From Gonapodya prolifera JEL478 (Eukaryota; Monoblepharomycota; Monoblepharidomycetes; Monoblepharidales; Gonapodyaceae): a DNA stretch of 64,000 bases. The position numbers and the translations under genes were made by a program. The notes beneath the pieces are model-generated. The model made no database searches, was not told the DNA's origin, and worked only from the letters and a program-made list of their open reading frames with translations. Shown in pieces: positions 22,590 through 33,105 of this stretch. Where the stretch lies: NCBI GenBank assembly GCA_001574975.1, contig KQ965759.1, forward strand, positions 1 to 64,000, in the 5' to 3' direction. Positions within the stretch are counted from its first letter, which is position 1; each line of letters starts with the position of its first letter.

Positions 22590-23072
22590 TAGATTCTGAT
22601 GGACGATATCAATCCATGGGAGAAGATTGAGGGATTTTTCAAAGCCGAAGGGCCTACCATCAACGCAAAAATGGACATTTATGTTGCTTAGGTACTGTGT
22701 GATGGGCGTGACCAAGTCAGTGGTTCACTCATAGCCGACATCTGTTTCAGGAATGGGTACGACGAAGCGCTGGCAAAAGCCCAGCACTATCTGAAGCATT
22801 CCCGCGCTGATGGTGAGGGCTGGCGGGCCCGGGGGGCCATATGTAGCGTTGAAGGAATGAAGCTTTCGGGCAATGACGGTTGCCTTAGGTGGTTCGTGCC
22901 TCATTTGATCAACTCGTGGGCTGGAAAATACGGGCAGCCAAAACTAGACCTCGCAGTACCATTTGTCCGCGGTATGGTGAGCATGGTAGAACGTGAGTAT
23001 GGATTGGTTCCAGGTGGACAGCTTGAAGGCGAAGTGAAGAAGATCAGTGAGGAATTGACCGGATTGGTCTAA
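22590..23072 (+). CDS. Hypothetical protein, possibly two-exon or decayed
   Basis: A first block starts near 22590 (MDDINPWEKIEGFFKAEG). A second (about 22750-23072) reads NGYDEALAKAQHYLKHSR, then GWRARGAICSVEGMKL, and ends KKISEELTGLV. The composition looks protein-like (helical, mixed charge) and a GT...TTTCAG pair lies between the blocks, but the simplest join runs into a stop. I recognise no family. It could be a real small gene with an unusual donor or the remains of one. The upstream kinase loop at 22258 may belong to the same former gene. Confidence 0.35.
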
Positions 23073-23543
23073 CGAAGGAAAGCGGAGGAGGTCCGGACTA
23101 TTGTGGGGAGCGAGCTTACAGCGCCCCTCCAGAGAAGGGTCCGTTGAGCCCATGTATAATTGCGACACGGTATCCGCATTTGAACTTCTCTGCTTTAAAT
23201 GTGTAGATTCGAAGCATTGAATTAGTATAATTGCGAACTATTCTGTGAATGTTACCTTCATTCTGAGAGGAACAATTCGTGATTGTCCGTTGTCTGATAG
23301 GTACCGATTGAGACAATTGAAAGCAACGCATCCATCGCAATATTCTTGATCCAGCAACTCAAGTTGATGTTCGCAACTAAGCAGGCTCCACCAAGGTTAT
23401 AACACAAACCGATTTACCTTTTGCACACGTCAAAAATCGTCGTCGTCACCCCGTCACTGTCATTCTCACCACCTCCAATCGCACTGCCAGCATCCTCCTG
23501 CTCTCTTCGCCCTCTTCCTCGTTCATACCCGCCACGGCTACGC

Positions 23544-24068
23544 CTAATCCAACGCCGTCGTCCTCGCCCATGTTGAAATTTTCCGTTGGATGAGCCTCTT
23601 TGAGTCAATCGGCGCCACAATATCTCTACTCCTTTGGTTGGTAAGCTTATATTCGACGTCGTCCACAACGTGCATTGGAATTTCCAACTCGACCGCGAGC
23701 TTTTCAAGGGGCAATATTTGAAACTCCCGATTTAACGAGCGCTTCTCACCGACATCAACTCGGCACAACAGGGGTTCGGGGACGTAGTCGTTACCGTCCT
23801 TGATGCCACAGGCCAAGCATAGACCGGACCTGAGACGCCTCCGCATAGTGCCAAGGGAATTGTGTTGGACAGCCGCGAGGAAGATTGGGAGCGAGAGGTT
23901 TGCCCTGCGGGCGTGGATGAGGAGGACGGGAAGCAGGCTAGACATGGCGTGGAAGAAGTGGGAGTTGAAAAGAGAGATGATCTTGATTTTGGAGCGTGTA
24001 AGGTGGGATGCGATGCGCTGCAGGACTTCGGGAGGCAGAAGGCCAAACTTGGAACGTGGAGTCCACAT
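23544..24068 (-). CDS. Small F-box-like protein
   Basis: A 174-residue frame beginning MWTPRSKFGLLPPEVLQRI. LLPPEVLQRIASHLTRSKI matches the first helices of an F-box (L-P-x-E-v-l-x-x-I). F-box proteins recruit targets to SCF ubiquitin ligases through Skp1. The rest (residues 45-174) shows no repeat I can name; it contains CLACG and LLCR cysteines without a clear zinc pattern. An upstream ATG at 24147 is in another frame and would need splicing. The gene is divergent from tRNase Z, with 200 bases between start codons. The 3' end may be spliced further, since a donor follows near 23420. Confidence 0.5.
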   Translation of the reverse strand: MWTPRSKFGLLPPEVLQRIASHLTRSKIKIISLFNSHFFHAMSSLLPVLLIHARRANLSLPIFLAAVQHNSLGTMRRRLRSGLCLACGIKDGNDYVPEPLLCRVDVGEKRSLNREFQILPLEKLAVELEIPMHVVDDVEYKLTNQRSRDIVAPIDSKRLIQRKISTWARTTALD

Positions 24069-24268
24069 TTAGCGGGAGAAGGAGAGCAAGGGAGAGCAGT
24101 AGGCGGTTGACGAGATGGAAAAGCGCCGCGGGAGTCCGGTCTGCCATTGTTTGTTGATTTGAGAATGCTTCCTGCTTTGGTCAAAGTTGACCACTCGCCA
24201 TGACCAGCGATTCATAAACAGACGCCGAGAATACGCCAACCAGACACAGTCGACAGCGAAGCGAAGTT

Positions 24269-25813
24269 ATGGACTTGACTTTTCTCGGCACCGCATCGTC
24301 GCAGCCATCGCTCACAAGGTCTGTCGATTGCAGCCTGAAAGGACACCACCTTCGCCAATTTCTGAAGTTCCTCATCACAGAAACCACTCGGCGACCGCCC
24401 TACGATACAATGGAGATATCTACTTGTTTGATTGCGGGTGAGGATCGCTCAAAGACTGAAATCTGCAAGCGCAAGATACTCGACAACGAACGCTCACTGG
24501 AACGATCTCATCCGGATAGGGAGGCAACACAGCATCAGTTCATCAGGACGAATCTCAAGATATCGAAAGTGCGGTATATCTTCATAACGCATCTGCAGTG
24601 AGTTGGGAGCGATGTTTGGGTATTTCTTGGAAACAGCGGAAGGTTGAAACTATGGCACGTTGATTCCGCAGCGGAGATCACTCTTTTGGTGAGAATAATC
24701 TGCTATTGGTACCGGCTTCCTACACTTCCCATCAACAAAGGCCTTTTCCAGGACTACCCGGGTTCCTTTGCACACTTTCTGCGACGATATCATCTCTCGT
24801 CACAGAAACGCCCGGCAAGCCCGCTTCGCAAGGGCCTACCGTGACACTCTACGGCCCTCGCGGTCTGCGGACCTACGTGCGAAACGCAATGCTCTCTACA
24901 TACTCCCAACCCAGCTACCACCGCCAAAGGTCGACTCGCTTTGTGGTCCACGAACTGTGGGCGAACGGGGAGCAGCAGGAGCAAGAGCAGGCTTCACCTT
25001 TACCCGACGCGAGTGTTTCCAAGGACGACAATTTCAGCGGCGACAATATCCTCGCACGGAGCGATGGAACGTGGATGCTCCTTCGCGACGATGCCCTGGG
25101 TGTCACCGTGAAGGCGGCGCCCATGTGCCATACCGTGCCTTGCGTGGGGTACTCTCTTCGAGAGCACGATGGTCCAGGGAGATTGAAGGTGGAGGAGCTT
25201 CGGCCTCTGATTGAGGCACAAGCGGACGCTATCAGGGCGAGTGGGGTGGCTCAGCCTCTGCGATTGCTTTCGGAGGTCAAAGCTGGGAAGAAGGTCACAC
25301 TCCCGGACGGAACTGTACTGGAAGCGGAACGTTTCGTGGAGGAGCCGAAGCGAGGGAGGCATGTGGTTGTTCTCGGGGACACGTCGGACTCTTCCCAAAT
25401 CGCGAAATTGGCGAGAGGGTGTACTGTACTTGTCCACGAAGCGACGAACGCTTGTCTGGAGGACGACTTGAAGAATGGTGCGACGCCAGAATCGGTTGAA
25501 CAGCTTACAAAGGAACAGTGAGCACCGTAGACGGATGCCAGCCGTTCCTTCCTTCAGAATTTTCTTCACCTCATTGTTTTTGTCGTATAGCGGTCACTCC
25601 ACCCCAGAACTTGCCGGCCACTTTGCTAAAGACGTTGACGCTCAACGTCTCATTCTGACACACTTCAGCAATCGTTACAAGGGAGACGAGGCGCCAGAGT
25701 CGATGAGAGTGATGGACGATATCCGGGCGCTGGCTGTGAAGGCGTTTGGAAAGGATGACGTGCTCACAGCGCGGGATCTGATGACGGTTGCGATCCAGAG
25801 GCCCGTTTCATAG
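24269..25813 (+). CDS. Ribonuclease Z, short form (tRNA 3' processing endonuclease)
   Basis: Exons 24269-24318, 24381-24437, 24520-24597, 24673-24689, 24752-25517 and 25591-25813 join in frame to 396 residues. tRNase Z cuts pre-tRNA immediately 3' of the discriminator base so that CCA can be added. The start MDLTFLGTASSQPS is family-typical. The metallo-beta-lactamase motif HxHxDH is THLHGDHSFGLPGF (His60-His65), and its middle is carried by a 17-base exon. Further metal-site features are AAPMCHTVPCVGY, VVLGDTSDSS, VHEATNA, HGHSTPELAG and LILTHFSNRY. The length fits the short ELAC1-type enzyme rather than the about 800-residue long form. All key residues are present, so it should be active. 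Confidence 0.95.
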
Positions 25814-26020
25814 TATGTAAGAAGCTTCGACGGGGTATTCATAGAAATGAATTGGATAGCATGTTGTAGCTACGTACGATCGCCTTTTTAGTTCGCGAAT
25901 GCTTTTGAATTTGATATCCATTTATTGACGAAAGTGTTGGCGGTGCTGCTGAGTCAAGGGTCCTTCCAGGTCCCTTCCTTTCCCCACAAAACCCAACATC
26001 CTTGGCTGGGAAACAATCAA

Positions 26021-27844
26021 ATGTCGATCTCGATGGGCACCAATGCTCACCACTCCTTGCGAGCCAGTGCTGCCGTTTTCCTGGCGGGGATGACGTTCGC
26101 CGTCGTCCAACTCAGCGTGTTTTCGGACGCAGGTGAATTTACCTCATAGTCAGCCATTCAACACGCCCCAAGACACCAAGAGCGACCTGTTCCACTCTCT
26201 TTTCTCAGCCAACGCCGACGCAATCATCCAGATCACGTCGAGCTCCAACTTCTGTCTTATTATGCCGCCCGGTCCGAACCTCATTATTTCGGACCACGAG
26301 GGCGACGCTCTCTCGTACTGTCTTCCCGGTGGAACCATTACCTCGACAGGCGGAAGGACTATCCCTTCTGGTTTCGTCACTGCCGCTCACTACGTTCACA
26401 CTCCAAACTACGAGTTTGTTCAGGTGAACTATTTTTGTTATTGAATTTGCACCGAAAAGCACAAAAACCGCCGTAAATGATCATAGGTATCTGGAAAGTA
26501 CAACCCGGCACCATTTGGTCTGATCCCGTCCGACCAAGGCGGCCAGTACGATTCAAACGGGCCTGGATGTGGCGGCCTTGGGTGGTGAGTCACACTCCGT
26601 CATCATCATCGGACGGAAGGATGCAAGAGCATACTGGTCGTTTATTTTTATCAGCCCTATTGGATCCATTTGCCAAGGTTACAGCTCATTCATCGAAATG
26701 CTTGGTGGCGGAGAGTTCTGCGTGCGATGCTGCAACGACAACACCTATTGCCCAATTAATCGAGACACGGAAGGTTGTGAGGCGGTGAGGACATATGTTA
26801 ATGGAAATATGTTGCTCCCATCTGATAAATGCCTTCCGACTACAGGTTATGGGTGGAGATTACGGAGATGGTTTCACAGATGGCATTGTCAGCTTACCAT
26901 CCAGCGGTAAGCTTTCATCCCCACAGACCCGAAAATTTTTTTTGCGTGACGATTCGTTTTGCAGGCACAAACCTCCCCTGGACCGACGGCACACCCATTG
27001 GCAACCAACCACCTCCTCCCCCGCCCCCGTCGTCGGGCTCACCCTGCGGCAGCTCGGATTATTGTGTGGACACCAGCGCGATCCCCACTTCGGTGAATCC
27101 CGCAGCGGGTACATACCAAGTGACGGTCAGGATTTGGACTGCAACTGCGAAAGACATGCAAGTCGAGCTTCACCAGGTGAGTGCTGGTCGATTATAGGTC
27201 GCCCAGCTTATTTTTCATGTCTGATTGCGCCCTTGGATGATGTAGAGCTCCGGTTCGAAACCCATTGTATCAAACTACGCATTCAACTCAATCGCGGCGT
27301 CGACTACGAATGACTACACTGCTTACGTGTTCAGCGTCACCTGGACATCCACCTTGAACTCTCCTCCGTACAACTGGTGAGAGACACTTTCATCTTTTCA
27401 CAATCGTCCAACTTCGAACCCCGACGATGTCAGGTTTATTTGGATCACCTCACCTGGAGCCGGTTGGGCAGGACAGCTCTGGAGCCAAGAAATTTCCGCC
27501 ACTCTCGGATCTAACGCGGGCACACCTCCTCCGCCGTCTCCTCCTCCACCTTCAGGCATTCCTATTTCGACAAACTCTCAATGTGGATCATCCGTCAACT
27601 TGGCTTGCCCGGCACCACAGTGCTGCTCGCTTTACGGTAAGCCTCTTGTGTTTGGTGTGGATTCAATGCAAGGTTTATCCTGGACTGGGGTTTTCTTTTT
27701 GCAGGATGGTGTGGAACAACGAGCGACTAGTGAGTTTCTTGTCACGTTCAAGCAGCTATGTCTGCCCATGTTTAATGGTCTGCGTTTTTATTTCCATACA
27801 GCTGTGGCTCTGGGTGTCAGAATGGCTTTGGTGCTTGCGCGTAG
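26021..27844 (+). CDS. Secreted MAG-like protein with C-terminal hevein (chitin-binding) domain
   Basis: Ten exons (26021-26132, 26209-26423, 26487-26584, 26655-26784, 26846-26906, 26965-27176, 27246-27376, 27434-27636, 27705-27729, 27802-27844) join in frame to 409 residues. The N-terminus carries a hydrophobic secretion signal (SLRASAAVFLAGMTFAVV). Residues about 40-205 resemble the Cys-rich secreted domain of basidiomycete macrophage-activating-glycoprotein-like proteins (NFCLIMPPGP, SGFVTAAHYV, FCVRCCND, VMGGDYGDGF). A seven-proline linker (221-227) leads to a beta-rich domain (about 235-345, WFIWITSPGAGW). A second Pro linker leads to a hevein domain at 370-408 (CPAPQCCSLYGWCGTTSDYC). 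Hevein domains bind chitin, so the protein probably sits in or on the cell wall. All introns are phase-consistent. Confidence 0.85.
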
Positions 27845-28130
27845 ACCTATTTCAAGCACAAACCTAGAAGCTTTTGGATATCGGCGTTGAAAAAAATACA
27901 GAAAACAGTCGTACATAATATTACGCGTGATTTTTAATTCATGTCTTGTGGTCGCAACGTCGGTGTGGTGTTTTCCGAAGTTCTCGGGTGCGTGAGAATG
28001 ATAAAATGGGCATCGAGCAGTGATCGCTATCGGAATCCACGAAATTGCGTCACAATTTGTTCATAACAAACAGATATTTTTTACTCCATACTACAAGATG
28101 GGTAGAGAATATTGAAACCTAGCACCTCTA
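27845..28130. other. Short convergent intergenic stretch
   Basis: AT-rich DNA between the stop of the hevein-domain gene and the 3' end of the minus-strand monooxygenase relic. No coding or structural feature seen. Confidence 0.4.
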
Positions 28131-30534
28131 TCAAATTATCATCGCGGCGGCCGCAACAGCCGCCACGGCCCACACCTGTGTTGCGCAGCTAGGCTTCCAC
28201 CACACACTCGATCCCGGCTTTCCAGTCACAGGGGTGCTGTTTGAAGATTTGGACGGGGAGGGCGAGGATGGGGCTGGTGGGGTTGCCGTTACATTGAATG
28301 GAGCTGGACACATCGCCCCAGGCGCATTGGTGTCAGAAGGGAGGGCCTGGAGCCCCGGCGGAAGTTGTTTCAACCCCCTCTTGGATTTTCCAGCGTAATA
28401 ACATTCGGTCGTTCCGTCTTCAGCTGGAGCAGGGAGAAACATACATCGATAATTTCTCATGACAACGTACCACAAGCGAATGCATGGTCTTACCCAAGGG
28501 CAAGCAGTTGGGGAATGATACTGCCGGATAGTAGGAAAGGAATCTAATTAACGTACGTTATATAAAGATTGGTCACGTGTACTTTTGTGTTCAAACCTCC
28601 ATAAAAAATCAAATCACAAGTAGCACATCTCACTGTACGTGGCCCATCCTCCGACGATCGTCTCATTCGACTTTGTGGTGTCGTAGTTGCACACCATCTG
28701 GATAGTGTCACCTGTTATGTTTTCGTGCCACAGCGTGAAATCGGTGATCAGCAGGCGTTCCATCTGTCACAGAGAGTCATGAACGTACCAGGTAGTATGG
28801 AGAAGTTTTAAACCTTTTGAATGCTCTGAAAGCTGCAGTGTAAGTGCTCAAAACGTCAGTGATCGCTTCTTGTCAAATTATCCAACAATGCCAATAGTTA
28901 CCCGTTGTCCCAGGACTTGTTTTGAAACTCGATGATCTCTCGGCCATTCCGTACGATCTTCGCACTAATCTCTTTTCCCCACTTATGCCTGCAAAAACGG
29001 ACACCATCAAGTTCATTGCAATGGGAGTAGCGCAAAAGTTTGGAATCTCATATGTGGAAGAAATTTCCAATCACATTTAGAAGTGTCGGAATCTGGGATG
29101 TGCACTTTTGGAGGCACTTTTGCGGAAGAAAAATGAGAAGATCGCGGTTAATAACGTTGGAGCGCTCACAATATCTTAATCAACGGAAAATTTGTCCCCA
29201 AGGTCAAGGTGCCCATGTCGTACTTTCGCAGGGTCTCGGCTTACGTGAGTTTTAGGCCAGACTCATCTGTAACGTTGAGGCGTCGGGTATTGTCGTGGTA
29301 CATTTCCAGCATGATTGGACTGGCGAGTAAAAGCTGTCGTTACCAAATCGCTTTCCGACGTCGTTTGGCATGATCAGAGACCCTTGACCAAGTGCCCACT
29401 CTAAGAGGAGTCCAGGCGGCGGGATGAGCATTTGAGTCATTAACGGAGCAAATGCATGATGCGAACCTGCCCAGACGTCGCCACATGGGTTGAAAACGCG
29501 TTTATAATTGTCAGGATTCGCGGAGAAATGTGCACACTGAGTTTCGTTGCCAGCTCCCGAATACAGCTGCGTTGCTTATGGTGCTGCTTGAGCATTGCAT
29601 CGGTACGTAACAATATGGTGCGTTGCGGGGGATGTGATTGCCTCTTCCATGACGACCCAATAGTTCGTATCTGTACAAAGCAACATAGTGCATCAATTGA
29701 AAGGTCAGGTGTCGAAGAAGGTGAGACTTGTCTCTCACCATTAGGAAGAGTGTGGAAGCTGTAGCATACACAGTGCCCTCCATGGGAATCTGGTAGGGCT
29801 TAGACGACAATCGAAGCACCAAAGTTTGTACATCTGCCGGAGCGACGAACTGGACGAAATTATTCTCTGGATCCCAAAGCCAGACGTCTCGTGCTACCCT
29901 GTTGTCAGGACCGTGGTACGCAAAAGTTTCCGAGCTTCCAAACGCAGTGATGGCCCATTAGTTGGTGGTGAGTCGAACAGAGAGATCTTCTTCAAGACAC
30001 TGTGTGTCGATCTTGCGCTTGAATACGAATGCGGTGACGGTATCGGTTTGTGTTGCGGTGATGAGTTCCAAATCTTGCGACATATTGGCGGTTGGCTCAA
30101 CAAAGTCCGATGCTGCAAATTAAAATCACAGAAAAAGTAAGTGTCGATCATAAACGGGTTTTCGGCAGCCATATGGTTCCATATCAGTCAAATACACGCC
30201 CCCAGTGGCGTTCTTCCGTAGAAGCACGATATCCGCTCCTTTTATATCCTGTCTCCGATAGACCGAACCCTAGCCATGTGGGAGGCTGTCAATTTGCAAT
30301 TGCGAATGTTGCGGTGCCGTCCGACTCGGAAATCGTCCAGAACAGATGAGGGGTCTTCGACAAGGAAATGTTCGCAGCCAAGCGGAGGGAGAGAATGGAA
30401 TGTGGGACCCATGAAAGATCTGGGTTTGGATTGGTGTCGTATGCCGTTTCGTTAGACCCTTGGGCTTGCGCTCTCAGGCCGAAAGAGAGTAGCGCAACCG
30501 CGATTGCGGCGAATCTGATGTGGAGATGTCGCAT
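28131..30534 (-). pseudogene. DOMON plus copper type II monooxygenase (dopamine-beta-monooxygenase-like), GPI-anchored, broken
   Basis: The start at 30534 encodes a secretion signal (MRHLHIRFAAIAVALLSFGL). A DOMON domain follows: WLGFGLSETGY, GADIVLLRKN, VYLTDMEPYG, FVFKRKIDTQ, WAITAFGSSE. Then come the two domains of the PHM/DBM family: DTNYWVVMEEA with the copper ligands HHIV, WAGSHHAFAPL, PIMLEMYHDNTRRLNVTDES, and GDTIQMVCNYDT with GGWATYSEMC, whose Met is a copper ligand. The last exon ends in a Ser/Pro linker and a hydrophobic tail (ATQVWAVAAVAAAAMII) like a GPI-anchor signal. Relatives hydroxylate catecholamine- or peptide-like substrates using ascorbate. As read, the frame is broken at least five times (a TGA near 30290, a shift near 30257, TAA in the later DOMON and copper blocks, a shift near 29320). 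Splicing does not explain these. Confidence 0.7.
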
Positions 30535-31248
30535 TTGAACTTCCTGGACTGATGAATTTTTTTGGAAAGAAATCTCATTTTAATGCCGCTTTTGCGCTGC
30601 TCAGTCACCTTCAGTCGCGTTCCACCGTGTGCGGATTCTACGCGGGCTAAAACGTCAATGCAACCTTGAATACTTGATTGGCGTTCCTAGCAACTCCTTG
30701 GTCTTGCAGGTCGACAGAAGGCAAACTCGACTGGACTCCGTTCCAACTGCTGGTCTCGGACTTTTGGAAGCTCCTGGTGCACAGATGGTCGCCGCGGATG
30801 CACCTCGCGGAGTCGAGTACTGCGCCACATTCGGGTGCTCTAACGCTCTGCTCTGCGAAAGAGACTGGTGTTCTCGCTGACACATCACATGACGACGAGT
30901 GTATCGTGATCGGTACAGCAAGTCTCGAACGTGGACACACATTTGAAACGAGTTATCACGAAGGCGCGACGACAATGCAACCTCACTAACAATGTAACAT
31001 GAAACGAGATTGATCACTTTGGATTCCCTGAAGTAAATGTTGAAACCTTAGTAATGCACGTGCAACCTGTAATGAAGGTGTATATCTCAAGTCCAGAAAC
31101 GGCCGCCCCTTCAACAGCGGTTCATTTAGATTGGGTATTCACAGTTTCTTGTTAGCATTGTTACCACTACGAGCGTCAAATGGTTACAGGATATGACGGC
31201 CTAAAACGCAAGAAAGAGACAAAAGATTGAAAAAAGAGGAACCTAGCG
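30535..31248. other. Intergenic, no gene recognised
   Basis: About 0.7 kb between the monooxygenase relic and the sorting nexin gene. Overlapping short frames on both strands show no family resemblance and no repeat or RNA gene could be recognised. Confidence 0.45.
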
Positions 31249-32926
31249 TCATGCATGACCATGTTCTTCCACCGCCAACGAGCCTCCAAATACGTCCGTA
31301 AGAGTCGCTGCAATCTCTGGCAGGGAGCTGATGCTCCATCCCGGGGCCGAGAGGATACTGTCTTCCCTGGAAAGTGCGGACTCCGGCGAGAACCCATCCA
31401 ATGATGACGCGAACGTTATGCGAGCCAAGTGATGGAGGGCTCCCTCGCAATTCTTGAGGACGGCCCGATTGAAATGAATCTGCTGTGTCGCGAACCGCTC
31501 CAACGACGCAATGATGTCTGCACTGTGATACCCAGCAAAGCGAGCCATCTCCTCCCTTCCGCCAATTCCAACTCTCGTGAACGTCTCGGCCTTCTCTCGC
31601 TCGATTCGTTTCGCCTCGTCAAGCGCCTGGATTGCCCGCGCGGCCCTTTCAGGAGCAATCTCGTGGCTCGCCTTGAGCCGCTCGGCTTCCGCGACACACT
31701 GAGCGACAAGACGAGACGCCGTGTCGTACTCCAGGACTGTTTCTGCACGATGAACGAGGACCTCCAAGGCATTGCGGGCAGCGTTGGAATGGTACACGCG
31801 CATTTCGGTAAATGTGGAGTGTTGGAAGTCCGACTGCTTATCAATGACACTATAGATGGAGCCCAGAGATTTTTTTGTTTTTCCAAAAAGCCTGAGTAGC
31901 ACAACGTACGTGAACAGACAGCGTTACATCTAACCTTTAACCAAAAATGTGTTGACGCAGCCCACCTCGGAAAGATCGCGTCTGTTGCACTTGTGCTCTT
32001 CCCGCCTCGCGGCTCCTGTGACAGTGTAGCAAATATGAGAGCCATACTCCGAAGGTTCCGGGCCAGCAGTTTGGTATGTTTGGCAACGACTGTGCTCGTT
32101 CGGGAAACGTTCTCAAAGGAAGATGGGAGGTCGGAAAGACTTTTGTGAAGGGTCTGCGAGGGCTGAGGTGTGACAAAAGTGTCGACAGAAACAGGGTACA
32201 GCTCTCACGAGAAAGAAAGGGTCAAACTCCTTGTCTGTTGCGGACGAGGAACTGGACGACAGAAGATTCATTGTGGTAGACGAAACGCTAGACAAGGATG
32301 CCGCTGATGGCAAGGTGGGTGAGAAGAAGGGAAACGCGGTGAAAATTGATAGGAGGAAGGTGGTGAAGCTTGTCGGAACAGCGGATAGGGAGGCTGCGAG
32401 CTCGTAGCGGTAGTGGCCCTCGACGTTAAAAAATTGGAACGTTGTCTGAGATCGTCCGAGAGTAGGGTGTTCGAGTACTCGTGTGAGGAATCGAACGACT
32501 TCATCCTGGAGTTTCGAATCTTCCTCCGGCGATGATGGAATGATTGGAAGGGCTGGGCAGACTAAAAAGGAGGAAAACGAGTGATTTAGCACAAACATAG
32601 CGGTGCCGCTTCGGGAAAGATCACCTGCGTCGCGACATTCGGCGATTAGCGCGTTGTGGTATGATTGCAATTCTTGACTCCGAAACGATGTGAGGGCCCG
32701 GCCTCCTTGAGATCGAGCGAAAGGCGCACTATCGATGAAGTGAAAAATATGATTTCACCGTTCTTGCCACTTGCTCTTCGGGTGATTTCGACTTTGGGTG
32801 AAGCACTCACTCTGACACCGAAACTTCGACGTTGACCTCGCCCGTTTTGCGAGATATCGAATCAACCTCAACCACGGGACTGCACTGCACACGAGGAGTC
32901 CTCCACTCGGAGAGTTCCCGTTCCAT
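31249..32926 (-). CDS. PX-BAR sorting nexin-like protein
   Basis: A likely start at 32926 (MERELSEWRTPRVQ) leads into a spliced PX-like region: ELQSYHNALIAECRDAGD, an intron, then CPALPIIPSS and FLTRVLEHPTLGRSQTTF. The latter matches the PX signature in which a PPLP loop precedes FLxRVxxHPxLxxS. The last exon (31249 to about 31890) is a 200-residue helical segment (SIYSVIDKQSDFQHSTFTEM, then ALDEAKRIEREKAETF) with the periodicity and placement of a sorting-nexin BAR domain. PX binds phosphatidylinositol-3-phosphate on endosomes, and BAR senses or makes membrane curvature. The RRY-type lipid-binding motif is not clear, and a hydrophobic Ser-rich stretch (about 32270-32420) sits between the domains. 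Exon joins are not all resolved. The gene is divergent from the FATP gene. Confidence 0.55.
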
Positions 32927-33105
32927 CGTGGGACCACTTGCCGGGACGGTCAGCTGACCGAGCGACTTTGGCCACAAACATCGACACATTATTTTGGCGG
33001 CTTCCCCACGAAGAACAGAACCGCGGAACTCCCGGAACAAATTCAATCCGACAGCGACGGTTTGACGCTTCTGCCTGGTCCTCGATCGTCGATTCTTGTG
33101 GGCGG

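Noticed and set aside
30289-30291. In-frame TGA in the DOMON region as a selenocysteine codon
   Set aside because: Other stops of the TAA type and frame changes follow in the same gene, so decay explains it better; no SECIS-like element was recognised.
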